This document shows positions 22,709-33,960 of a stretch of DNA of 64,000 nt, one piece after another. The translations under genes were made by a program, and so were the position numbers. Source of the DNA: Coix lacryma-jobi var. lacryma-jobi (lineage: Eukaryota > Streptophyta > Magnoliopsida > Poales > Poaceae); contig CM019823.1 in assembly GCA_009763385.1 (NCBI GenBank), positions 91,337,104 to 91,401,103 of the forward strand, in the 5' to 3' direction. Within the stretch, counting starts at the first letter, position 1, and each line of letters starts with the position of its first letter. Under the pieces are notes generated by a model, which saw only the letters and a program-made list of their open reading frames with translations, was not told where the DNA came from and did no database searches.

Positions 22709-22987
22709 CTCGATACCCCGGCAAAAAGATTGTCGTGTCATCTCTACTCTCTTCTCTACGCATTTACCTTTGAGCAATTCAATTCCGCATTTACTTGTTG
22801 TTGTTTCATAAGTTGAATTGCAATGCTAGAGTAGAAATGGTTTAGCAATAGTCTTTTGTGCAATTGATTCTTGTCAAACACACTTCTAGGCACTAGGGGG
22901 TTAATTGGGGCTTGATAGGTTTTATTATTGCAAGAAGTTTTAGAGAAGCCCAATTCACCCCCCCTCTTGGGCATCTTGATCCTTTCA
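22704..22987 (+). repeat. 3' fragment of a family B LTR, joined to gag by microhomology
   Basis: From GACACCTCGATACC to CTTTCA this matches the last ~290 bp of the family B LTR (compare about 9999-10285). The five bases GACAC are common to both parent sequences at the join. This is the 5'-truncated 3' LTR of the second, internally deleted copy. Confidence 0.9.
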
Positions 22988-24495
22988 CATCGCGATACTC
23001 AAAACGCGGTGGGGGAAAACACTCAACTACAAAACCACCGCCACGGGGTCCATAGCCTACAACTGCAGGCTCCCGCCGGGTACGACCTCCTTGCGGCCTA
23101 GGCCTAGGAACTTGAGGTTTTGGACCTCTAGGCCCAGCAGCACGCCTCTGAACATTCGGCACATGTACATCATGGAAAGGATGGTACATGTCCGGGTTGT
23201 ACATCTCCTTTGCACGGCGCGCCTCTCTCTTGCGCCGAAAGCAAAACTCACTCAAGTGTCCATCTCTCCCACAATGCTCACAATGGTCCCTCACCGCTCT
23301 CATAGGGGGTTGTTGGTACTCACGGTAGTGGGTGTGGATCACTTTGCCCTCTTCTGTGGCATAAGCTCCTCCTGGATAGGTGGCATGGTGTCCAGCTTGT
23401 TCTTGAGGTGGTTTGGTTTGGGAGCCCATGATTGTTTCTTGGGTGGAGCTCTCGGAGGTTCAACAAAGACCCCATCCTTGGTGTTAGGCTTGAGAGGCTC
23501 TTTGGGTGGAATCTTGGTAAGCTTGGGAGTAGTGGTGGAGTTGGGCTTCTCACATGGGTTAAGACCACTCGACTCTCCAATCTTCCCAAAAGATGATACA
23601 TCAACACCGGAGCAAAACCTACACCTGGGCCTCCAGCAGCTCGCTTAAATTGGGAGATCATCATCCCGAGCTGTGGCTCACCACTAGACACCCCGACAAG
23701 ATGGTCTGAAGGTATGTGTTTTCCTCCTCAGTTTGCATCTTGTCATGCTTCACATTAGCGATCTCCATCTCCAAACCTTCACAAAAGAACACACCTAGCC
23801 ACACATGTGCTACTCGAGTTGGCATCTTCAAGAGACACAATCTTGGCATTCTTCTCTGCTAACTCAGATTGCAAGCCCGCACAGGACTTGCATGCACCCA
23901 ACAGCGAGGATCTGGCCTTCAGCTCATCCACCTCTCCTACCAACACAACATACTTGCTTCTCAAAGTGAGAAGGTCAGTCATGTGTGTGGTGCACATCTC
24001 ACACTCCTCCTCATCGGTAACTACGGTGGACTTGACAGATTCAAGTTCCTTCACCGTATCCTCCCACTTCTGCCTAAACTCCTTGCGCTCTCTAGCAGCA
24101 CGCCTAAGCAACTTATCCTAACTAAGGAGCGCGGCAGTAAGCTTCTCGACCTCTGCCGAAAGTTTGTCGGGGGTCTGAGATACATGGGAGGTGTCGTCGT
24201 CATCGTAGTCGTTCCGAGGAGTGTCCTCCGACTCGTCGTCGACCTCCTTGCCGAGGGCCATGGTGCAGAAGCCCTCGTCGTCGACGAAGAAGCAGAGGCC
24301 ATTGAGCTTGTCCTCGATCCTCTTCTTCTTTTTGGACTCGTCGTCGCTTGGAGAAGCGGAGTCGTCATCCGAGTCGTCGACGTCGCTGAGCGTGGCGAAG
24401 AACGCACGCTGCTCAGCCTGGGCCTTCTCCAAGTACTTGGTCTTGATGTACTCCTTGTTGAAGCCGCCCTTCCGCTTGTGCTTCGCAGGGACGTA
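22988..24495 (-). pseudogene. Sirevirus Gag, C-terminal half (minus strand, family A element)
   Basis: Continues the Gag that starts at 30076, after the 4.64-kb insertion. Read on the minus strand: acidic segment with SDVDDSDDDSASPSDDES (about 24390-24330), FVDDEGFCTMAL, a coiled-coil piece (24111-23779) with WEDTVKELESVKS and KCAGLQSELAEKNAKI-like heptads, then a CCHC knuckle CEHCGRDGHLSEFC at about 23297-23256 followed by an Arg/Pro/Gly-rich tail. Frame changes occur near 24115 and between 23780 and 23430. It ends at 22988 against the family B LTR; no pol follows on the far side of that block. Confidence 0.85.
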
Positions 24496-27400
24496 TGTGA
24501 CACCCTAGTGTCAAGCACTGCATTAGGAACCACATTTAGCTACCAAAATGCATGCAATGCATTGCATCATTTCATATGCATATGAGTGCTTTTTGCCTTT
24601 TTGTTTATTTGGATTTTGGATTTCTATTGGACTTGATAGTTTAAGTGGATTTCTATCTTGGCAAAAAAGTTTATAAAATAAAGAATATTGAGTAGAGTGC
24701 TTTTCATGTTGGCATTTTGACCTAATTCAAAATAGTTTATCAGATAAAAATGAGGCAAGCAAAATGGTGTATGTTTCAAAATTGGCTTTATTTATGTGGA
24801 GGTTGTAAAAATGGTTTTCAGAAAAAGTGTCTTATATGAAAGTTGTAGAGAAAATTATTTTGAGCAACTTTTATTTTTGGGTCAAAGTCTAGTTTAGAGT
24901 TTTTGAAACTGTTTTTGAATGGTCAAAGTTTGAAAAGGTTTTGGAAAAAGAAAAAGGAAAACCATTTTTTCCGGCGCCAGCCTTTCGCCCCATTCGGCCT
25001 TTATGGCCCAAGCCCGCGTCGCGCCTGCCCCCGCTCCCGCGCGCGCTCGCGCACGCCGCGCACGCCAGCCCCGACAGCGCCGCCGCGCCGTACGCCGGCC
25101 GCAACCTCCACGTGGCCGCCGCATCCTGCCGAGGATCCTCGCCGGCCACTCCTCGCTCGATCCCCTCTCACCCGAGCATGCAAGCAATCCTCCCCGGCCA
25201 CTCTCCGCTCGCCTCGCCTGCTGCGCTGCCCTCGCCCGCCGCGCCATCGCCTGCCGCACGCACGCCGTGGCCCCCCCACGACCGGACGTCCTTCGCCCTG
25301 CCGAGCAAAACCGAGCACCTCCCTTCGCTCGTTCACTCACCCGCTCATTCGAACGCCCCCGCTAGCTCTCTCCCTATCCTCTCCGCGAACGAATGCCAGC
25401 GCTCGCCCGCCGCCGTTCGACACCGCAAAACCCCTTCGCCATTCCGACCACGCCAGAGCCTCGCCGTCCAATTCCTCGCGCAAACCTCTCCGCCCCCACC
25501 CCAGACACCCGGTGCTCGCGTTAGCACCACCCCTCGAGCCTCGCCAACACCGAAGTCTGTGGAGCGCCGCCATGGTCGCCATCGGCACTGTCCGGAGCTC
25601 GCGACTGTTCTACATCGACCGAAGCTTCTCCGCTTCCCCTCTTCTCCGTCGAGCATCACCAAGCCAAGGCAAGGTGAGAACACCGACTAGCCTCAACGCT
25701 ACCGCTCTCACCCACCTCTTCTTCCCCGGCCGAGCGCCATGGCTGTCCGTCGAGGCCATGCCCGAGGCCAAGCTTCCTCGGAGCTTCCCGAGCCAAACCG
25801 AGCCCTCCGATAGCCTCCCTAGGGTTCACAAAGCACTGCACATGCGCCAATTTGGCCGGCGACCGCCGGACACGGCCTAGCCGAGCCCCGCCACCGTCCG
25901 CCATGGCCGCTCGCGTGGCCAAGCTTCCTCGGAGCTTCCCGAGCCAATCCGAGCCCGCCGATAGCCTCCCTAGGGTTCGTGTGAGCCTTCGCCTTCCCCA
26001 ATTTCACCGCGACCGCCGGAAACGGCGTAGCCGTGTGTCGCCGCCGCCGCCGTCCGCCACCGCTTGCCGCCGGCACGCTTCGGTCACCCTCTGGCCAAAC
26101 CGACCCCACCGCTGGATGCGCCTCGTCGAGACGAGTCTATCGAGCCTAGCCTCACTGCCGGCGACCTCACCGTCGACGAGCTTTCGCCGGTCAACACCTT
26201 CCCCTGCTTCGCCCTCTCTGACGGGTGGGTCCCGTTGACCAGCGGACCCCGCATGTCAGCCTCACCCGGTCCATGGACCACGTTCATGCAGGCCAGCCGG
26301 GAAGATTCAAATATGTTTTCCTTTTTGTTTTATTTTCCAGAAATGCTTGTTATTTTTGTGTAGCTTGTTTTAAAAGTCCAAATGAAGTACTTTCAGTTTT
26401 GTTAACTTGTTTATGAGTAGATCTATCATGGAAAAAATATGAAAGTATTTTTGGTGAAAGTTTTTATTACCGTTTTTATTTAATTCAGTTTGTGAGCTTT
26501 TGTTTAGATAAATGGAAATAGGTGTTTTCTGGTTGAGTTAATTCATGGGAAAATTTGTGTAAGTTTATTATCTTGTTTTGCACCTGTGAAAAATATATAA
26601 GGCATTGTTTATGTGGAAAAATTTTCTGTTATGATTTAAAGTTCTTTTTGACAGATTTCTTAGAATAAGTGTTAAGGTATTTAATATGTCAAAATAAAAT
26701 GTGGGAAAAATTGTGTTGTCTCTGTATGTCATGTTTAGGCTAAGAAAAATGTTAAGCATGAGCTGTTGTATGGAAGAATCTGAAGTTGCTTTACAAATGT
26801 ACCTTTCTGTGTTTTCCTTTGGAAATTCATGTAAGAAATAATATAATGTTTCTGTTCGTGGAACTTTCTTGATAAGTATGGAATATAGAGTAGAATCTGG
26901 GAAAAATATGAAATTGAGTTTAGCACCCTTTTCAGTAGGGATGTAGTTCAATGAGTTTAATTTGGAATAGATTTGTTTATTTTGTGTAGGCTTGCATATT
27001 TATGCTCTGACAGCAAGTTTTCTACAGTAGAATGTATATGAGTAGATGAAGCTGGAAAAATTATGAAATCTGCTGTGAACATCTTTTGTGTGAAAAGTTA
27101 GTTCAAAGCACCTTTTGAGCAGTTTATTTGTTATTTTTATATCTGCAGTTCTCTATTTTATTTCTAGCTGAAAATTGTTCAGTGAAGTCCAGCAGATGCC
27201 ATTTGCCTTCTGAAATTTTTGTGGATTTTTTTGAGTTCAGAAAATGCACTTGCAGTTCAAACTCAAATGTCTTTTGAATTATTAAATAAGAAATAGGTGG
27301 ATTAATGAAATTGTTTTATGAGATAATTGAGTGTTTACCTCCATGTCAAAAATGGTTCAACAAGTTGGTTTTGTTGGTTTGCAAGAAATATTTACACTCA

Positions 27401-29137
27401 TACCACCCCATCTCACACTACGCATTATTTATTTATTATTTTCAACCGCATTGCAATAGGATCGACAGTTCAGGAGCAAGACCTAGAGCAGGAGACAAGC
27501 GCGCCGAGCAGGAGATCCCGGAACTGCATCAAGCCATGGAAGCCGACCCCGCGGCCGACACTAACCTGCCTGAGTGCCCCTCCCACGAGGCCTCAGTCTT
27601 CTCTCAAGGCAAGCCCCGGAGCATATTAAGCTTCCTACCTTTTGCAATTAAAATTACTTGAGTCCTTTTATATTGTGATGCATTAGGTTTAGGAGTTGGG
27701 ATGAATCCTACTTGTTGCATTACCATTCCTTGGTTATTGATTAATATCTACCTTGTTATCCTGTTATTTAGTTACCATGTAGAATTGCTTAGCTTGCTTA
27801 ATAAAAGTAGTAGTTAAGAATGTTCCCGTAATACCCTGATGGGAAGTTACCGGAACACGGTTGGCTATATTTGCTATCGTGGAAAAGAACCTGAGTAGTA
27901 ATGAAATACGGTCAACTGGAAGGCAAGGCACAAGTTTGGAAACTTGGGGCAGTCCGTCCGTTGGATCGTGTAGGTTTGTATCGATGTTGGCCCTCGTTCA
28001 TTTTTGAACGCGCCCTTTTACTTAGGGATATGTCGGTGCCGTAATCATCGACCCCAAGCCGGTTAGAAGTTGTTCGGGCCGGTTTCGACCCGTGTCGCGC
28101 CCTCTAGTATGGAAATGTGATCTGCCGCGAGAGGCCATCACCAGGTTCCAATTGGGCGGTCCGTGCTTGAACCGCGACGATTACCACCACGAACAAGCAT
28201 CGAGCGGTTGCCCAATGCATGGACCCGACGGGGAAAGTGTGGGCTGGTATTAAAGGTCTTTCACCAGCTGGTTGGAATTCGATTCGAGTCGCCGTCTCCC
28301 CCGGTTAGTGGGAAACTATGGCGAGCTTCACCACGATACAACTCCATGTGATGTTTTAAAGGTTCAACTAAAAATATGGAGAAGTCAACTGGATATGGTT
28401 ATATTATTGTTTGTTAGACTCAAGTGTGTGCAATAGTTCAGGTGCAAACCTAGAGTAAGAAATAGGTCTAAAAATGACAGCTCAGCAATATCATTAAATC
28501 CTCACTTATCTTAATGAGCTCTTCGCAACTAAAGATCCCAGATCCACCCAAAAAGGCCTTGCATACCCTTGGTGTCTTTATTTTCAGTTGGACAGGTAAG
28601 TCTAGCTGAGTACATTCCCGTACTCAGGGTTTATCCCGTTTGTTGCAGATGGCCAGGTCTACTTTGGCTATTGTAAGCACTGCCTCTACCCAGTGGAAGG
28701 TGATGAGGAGTAGGCCCAGGGCAGGGTCGTCCAGAAGCTTCCCCTTTTCTTTGCTGGTCTGAGACTCCTAGTGGCACATTATCTAAAAAGGGAAGAGTGA
28801 GTTGTGTTGAGTTGGATTTGTCAAACAACGTTTTATTTGGACCACATGTGTGGTGGTCGAGTTTCAAACTATTTCAGCTTCCGCACTTTTAAATTCGGTA
28901 TTGTAATAACTCTGTTTTAAATTCGCACTCTGATACTTTAAATTCGGTTCCGTTTCTCTGTGATGTATCTTTGCGAATGTAATTCTTGAACAATGCGATC
29001 CTGTATGTTGTACGGTGATAGAAATCCTTCGAGATTTCCGGACTACCGGGGTTATATGGGTTCAAGTATGAGTCGAAGTCAGACGGATTTGACTAAGACG
29101 GTACTTGAGCTCTTATAATCAGGACGGTTCCACCACA
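24496..29137. mobile_element. 4.64-kb insertion flanked by ACGTA duplication: probable solo LTR of a Tekay/Del-type gypsy element
   Basis: Begins TGTGACACCCTAGTG and ends GGTTCCACCACA. ACGTA precedes it (24491-24495) and follows it (29138-29142), and removing it restores continuity of the gag codons on either side. No PBS, gag or pol is visible inside. A GC-rich block (24960-26270) is followed by AT-rich DNA (26300-27450) and a segment with GAGTACATTCCCGTACTCAGG (about 28609-28629), a motif style common in very long Tekay/Del LTRs. The open frames here overlap on both strands and look like composition effects. It is either a solo LTR or a small non-coding derivative. The duplication and boundaries are firm; the lineage is less so. 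Confidence 0.8.
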
Positions 29138-30076
29138 ACGTACTTCTCCTTGCGTTTGCCGGAATCGTACTTGTGCCCATGCTCCGCCTTGCCGAAGACT
29201 TGCTTGTTCTTCTTCGGGCAATTGGCGATGAAGTGTGGTGGGGTCGCCGCACTCGAAACATCCCAAGCGTCCTCCTCCGTGGCGACGGTTCATGCGGTTG
29301 TTGTGAAACCACGAGAACCGGTTGACGAGCAATGCCAACTCGTCACCCCCAAGAACTCCAGCTACTCCTCTGTGACAGAAAGAAGAGAAGAGAGTGCAAA
29401 TCCTCCAGAGGGGTTAGCAGAAGAACCAGAAACCAAAGCCATCGATGGGCCAGAAGGATTTTCATAAGAAGCCCTCGCCATGGCGTCAATCTCACTGGAC
29501 TTGAGCTTGCTAAAGAGCTCGTCGCATGTGAGGGTCTCATAGTTCGGTGATTCGATGATCGCCTAAACTTTGGAGTCCCACACTGACCGATCAGAGTGTG
29601 CAAAAGCTTCAAAGCTCTCTCATGATCGTCGAAAGGCAACAACTCCTTGTTAGCCCTCATCCTGTTGACAATCACCTGAAAGCGCGCGAATAAACTTTCT
29701 ATGCTCTCGCCAGGCATATGTCAAAAGTTCTCATACTCTCGCTTGAACGACTCGTAGAGTCGGGTTTTGACTTGAGAGGTTCCCTCATGGAAACGCATGA
29801 GGGTAGCCCAAATCTCCCGAGCCGTAGCGAGGTGAGAACGCGATCAAACTCACTCATGCTCAAGCATGAGAAAAGAGCATTACGGGCTCGGCTATTGGCA
29901 TCGTGCTCATCGATCTGATGCTGAGTCACATGAGCAGCCAAGACCACGTAATCGGCAGAGTTGCAAATATCCCAAATGGAAGCACCAATACTCTGCAGAT
30001 AGGCCGACATGCGTATCTTCCAATACGCATAGTTCGTCCCATCGAAAAATGGCGATTTGCCCACGCTGCGATCCAT
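29138..30076 (-). pseudogene. Sirevirus Gag, N-terminal half (minus strand, family A element)
   Basis: Starts at the ATG 30074-30076 about 60 bp after the LTR. The first 125-codon frame holds FFDGTNYAYWKIRMSAYLQS and SRARNALFSCLS. It shifts frame near 29800-29720 and continues with PGESIESLFARFQVIVNRMR (29714-29655), again near 29590, then the first zinc knuckle starting CFECGDP near 29264. The reading is interrupted at the ACGTA duplication and resumes at 24495. It is a typical copia Gag N-terminal domain (UBN2 type) and unlike the family B Gag in sequence, so a distinct sirevirus family. Confidence 0.87.
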
Positions 30077-30524
30077 GTCGCCTTCTATGGATCTGGAACC
30101 GGCTAAGGTGGAAGATCCTTAACCCGCTTTGATACCAATTGAAGGACCGAGAATGCAATAGCAAGGCGACCAGAGGGGGTGAATGGGAGCTCAACAATTT
30201 CTCTTGAAACTTTGGCCTTTTGTCCCCAAATCAGCCCCAAAAGCTTCGATCAAAACCGTGATGCCAACGACCCTTGGAAGAGGGTGGATGATCCCTAGGA
30301 TCACAGCGAGGCACCACAAAATGATAGCGAGTCAAACGCCAAAAGCACCGGAGCAAGTTCGACTCTCGAAACCGGGTTCCAAACGTAGATTGAAGGCTAC
30401 GTCGGGAAATCCCCAAATACCGATGCTAACAAGTAGCAAAGATACCTAGAGAGGTTCCTAGGAGAATTCTAGTAGAACCAAACGAGAAGTCCGGAAACCA
30501 AACGTAGAAGCCGGGAGATCAAAC

Positions 30525-32286
30525 TGAAAGGTCCTAAATGGCTAGAGGGGGGTGAATAGCCTAACAAAATTTTCTACAAAACACTTAGAGAGACTTGTTA
30601 GACAATTACAAAGCGAAGCTTTGTGCACTAGCTCTACTAAGTGATGCAAGCCACCTAACCAAACAATTCTAGTATGGTATGATCTCTAAGGCACACAATA
30701 TCTATGTCACTACTCTATATTCTAGTGAGCTAGCAAGAACTAAATAAAAAGAACTAGAGAGCTAATCACTAGCAAGATAAAACACCACTACACAAGAAGT
30801 AAAGAATGTAATTCAGGTGGTAGAGAGATATACCGACACCGGCAAGGGATGATTAACCACAATATGAATACCAATGAAGTCTGGGAGATAATCAAATAGA
30901 CAATGGACACAAAGATTTTCTCCGAGGTTCACGTGCTTGCCGGCACGCTACTCCCCGTTGTGTCGACCAACCACTTGGTGGTTCGGTGGCTAATAGGTGT
31001 TCACAAACCTAGCTCAACACTTGAGCGCCACAAGAACCAACCCACAAATGGAGGTAACTCAATGACACGCGCAATTTACTAGAGTTACCTTTTGGCTCTT
31101 CGCGGGGAAGGCACAATACCCTCACAATCACACGGGAGATGGCCACGAACAATCACCAACTCGTGCCAATGCTCCTCCGCTGCTCCAAGCCGTCTAGGTG
31201 GCGGCAACCACCAAGAGTAACGAGAAAACCGCAGCAACAACGATCCCCAAGTGCCACTAGATGCAACCACACAAGCAAATGCACTTGGAATCACTCAATC
31301 TCACTTTGATTCGCGCTATCAAGCAAGGAGATGAGTGTGAGGGAGTATGTTTTGCTCAAAGGGATGTCCAAGATGTTAGAGTGCCAAGAGAGACCTCCCA
31401 AAGCCGGCCAACTCATACTTATATACCCCCTCAAACAAATAGAGCCGTTACCCCTTGGAATGGGCTGTTTACGGGACGACCAGACGCGTCCGGTCATTGT
31501 TTCAGTAGCGTCCGGTCGTTGTTTCAGTAGTGACCGGACTCTTGTTTCACTAGCGTCCAGTCACAAACAGAGAGGTTCCAGAGAGGTTTTTCATCGACCG
31601 GACGCGTCCGGTCACCATTGACCGGACTCACTTAGCGTCCGATCACTTCATTTCATTCATTGCCTCTCGTGAACAGTGTTATAGGCGGCGCGTCCGGTCA
31701 GTTGTTTCAGTAGCGTCCGATCGCTGTTTCAATAGTGACCAGACGCATGTTTCAACAGCGTGGTCCGGTCATTGTCCAGCGTCCGGTCACGCCTGAAAAC
31801 TTGTTTTCAACTCTGGTTTCTTCTCCTTTGCAAATGTGCCAACACCACCAAGTGTACATCACCTTGTGCAAGTGTGTTAGCATTTCCAAGCATTTTTCAA
31901 AGGATTAGAGGTTAGCACACTAGGTCCTAATGCATATGCATGTATGAATTCACCTAGTGGCACTTGATAACCACAATCACCGAGATAGTCCCCTCTTAAT
32001 AGTACGGCTATCGATCCTAAACACACTCACACCCTCTATGGTGTCTTGAGTGCCAAAACAAAATCCCTATTTATACCTTTGCCTTGATCTCCATAGGGTT
32101 TTGCTTTTCTCTTCTTCTCTTTCCAAATGTGGAGCACTTGATCCATCTTTTGGTCATCACCACCATCACCATGGTCATCATCTAGCTTCCACACTTGGTG
32201 TGTACCAACCTAGCTTATGAACACTTCATGACAAAGGTTAGTACTCTAGATGACATCAATTATCCAAAACCAAACAATGACTTTCA
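30525..32286 (-). mobile_element. Solo LTR of a sirevirus, nested in LTR A
   Basis: Begins TGAAAGGTCC and ends ACTTTCA, with AAAC on both sides (30521-30524 and 32287-32290; the fifth base differs). The intact family A LTR at about 4580-4600 reads straight across the corresponding site. In minus orientation the end shows the C-rich tract typical of these LTRs. It contains GACCGGACGCGTCCGGTC-type palindromes at about 31475-31790 and a minus-strand TATATAA at 31419-31425. No internal coding sequence. It probably arose by LTR-LTR recombination. Confidence 0.85.
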
Positions 32287-33339
32287 AAACGCACCAAACC
32301 ACAACAAGCAGTCGAATCCCGGATTGTCCGGCCCTGGGGTCCCGGACTGTGCGGGCTACTGCGGACTGTCCACCGGCTAAACACACAAAACAACAGTGTT
32401 GCTGGAACACCTCTGGACAGTCCCGGACTGTCCGCAGGTTGTAACAGCGGACTGCCGCCGGTCAACCTGGACACAAACAGTAGGAACCCGCGGCCACTGA
32501 TCTGGCCAAGTCCCCGACGCGCGGACTGTCCGCGGGAGGAACGGCGGACTGTCCGCGACCTCCCAGTGAGGGCGATTTTGGTCGCCCCTCACACAACTCT
32601 TCCCAAATCTGAATCAAATCGCAATCCCGTGTTTCCAAACTGGGAGAGAATGATCACGAGGTAGTTAGGAGACTATCCCCAAGAAATCATCCGCTCAAAT
32701 CGACTCAATCACCCGGAAATCGAAAGGGGAGGAGGATGAACGAAAAAGCGCTACGAAAACGAAATCAACCCGATCTACTTGTTCGTGAGGAGTTAGATGA
32801 ATTCCTTCAGTGGAAATGATCTCCTCACTATAAAGAACAAGTTGATTCAAACGGATTTTGCAAAGACACAGTAGAGAGGGAGATCGAGTGACGGGAAAAT
32901 CGCGGAGAAACGAAGAACGCGAAGAACACGAACAAAACGCGAATCAAGTCATCGATCTGCAACCGTGTGGCTACCACACGCTACAACAGTGAGATTACGG
33001 TCTCACTTCCTCAAAATCTCCAGTACACAGAGGTATGGTTCTCTGTGGATCTCAATTGCTATAGCAGGGGATTGGGAGAGCAGGAAACCCTAGAAGGCAA
33101 AGAGCAAATGGCTGAGATAGGATGGGAGGAGGGTGTCTCCCTCTTCTACTTATCCTAATTCTAATTCCTACTCTACCCCTCTCTAATTACAGAGCGAACC
33201 AGCTAAACCCTAGGGTATTCTGGACCAACTCGAAGATGCTGGTGATCCGACGGCCACGCCCGCACAACTGGTAGCGTTGCCTTGACGCAACCTCACCGAT
33301 TGCCGCCACGTGCCGCCACCGCTCCGCTCGTCCTTTCCC

Positions 33340-33590
33340 AGACTTCGCCCCTGGTTTTGAGGCCCAAACCGGGAAACCAGCCTTCACGACCAACCCCCGG
33401 TTTTGAGGCCCAAACCGGGAAACCAGCCGTCCATCGCCTGAGTTTTGTGGCCCAAACTCAGAAACCCGCAGCACCCAGGTTTTGAGGTCCAAACCTGGAA
33501 ACCGTCCTCAGCCCGAGTTTTGTGGCCCAAACTCGGAAACCATCAGCGCCCAGGTTTTGAGGCCCAAACCTGGAAACCGTCCACTCGGTG
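33340..33590 (-). repeat. TTTGGGCC minisatellite, minus-strand copy
   Basis: Inverted counterpart of 3279-3512 with the same two alternating unit types. Confidence 0.8.
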
Positions 33591-33960
33591 GTTTTCTGTG
33601 GCTCAACCACCAAACCGAGCCATAGAGGGATGCACCGCCCGTGCACCCCGTCCACCGACACGTGTCCCCAGGTCCACGACCCAAGCAACACCGTGCCCGC
33701 AAGTCTTCGCTCGTCGCTGTCCCAGGCTGTCAGCCACCACAGCTGATCCTCGGGCCACCGGTCCCTCAGTCCAAGCCTCACGTCCGCCCTTCGCCACTCT
33801 CGGTCCATCGGCACAGCACGTCTCTACTTGACCTTCACCTTGCCTCTAATCACTGTATCCGTGCTCGACACCTGCACAACACAAGCCAAAGAACATGCGC
33901 ATTATCCCAGTTGACAATCACTCATCACTCAGAGACTCGGCATACACCCATGTATCCGCA

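Larger units (their letters stand above)
30140..33960 (-). mobile_element. LTR, sirevirus family A (5' LTR, minus strand), interrupted by a solo LTR
   Basis: Read on the minus strand it starts TGCGGA at 33960 and ends GGTCCTTCA at 30140, followed by a PBS-like ATTGGTATCAAAGC (30139-30126). It is the inverted relative of 2937-4975, sharing the TTTGGGCC minisatellite (about 33340-33590), the GCGGACAGTCCGC palindromes (about 32300-32560) and the 3' end. A 1,762-bp solo LTR is inserted at 30525-32286, so the LTR proper is about 2.06 kb. At 33961 it abuts pol of the family D element in the middle of an RT codon run, so this element inserted into that pol gene. Confidence 0.88.

Noticed and set aside
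8771..22992. A target-site duplication for the family B array
   Set aside because: The bases before 8771 (CCACC) and after 22987 (CATCG) do not match.
24894..25880. Long overlapping ORFs on both strands in the GC-rich block (up to 325 codons)
   Set aside because: Several frames on both strands are open at once, the translations are Pro/Arg/Ala/Ser-rich without domain-like pattern, and the block lies inside an insertion with LTR-type ends. It is a composition effect.
26568..26951. 127-codon minus-strand ORF in the AT-rich part of the 4.64-kb insertion
   Set aside because: AT-rich composition, no recognisable motif, no partner ORFs; consistent with chance.
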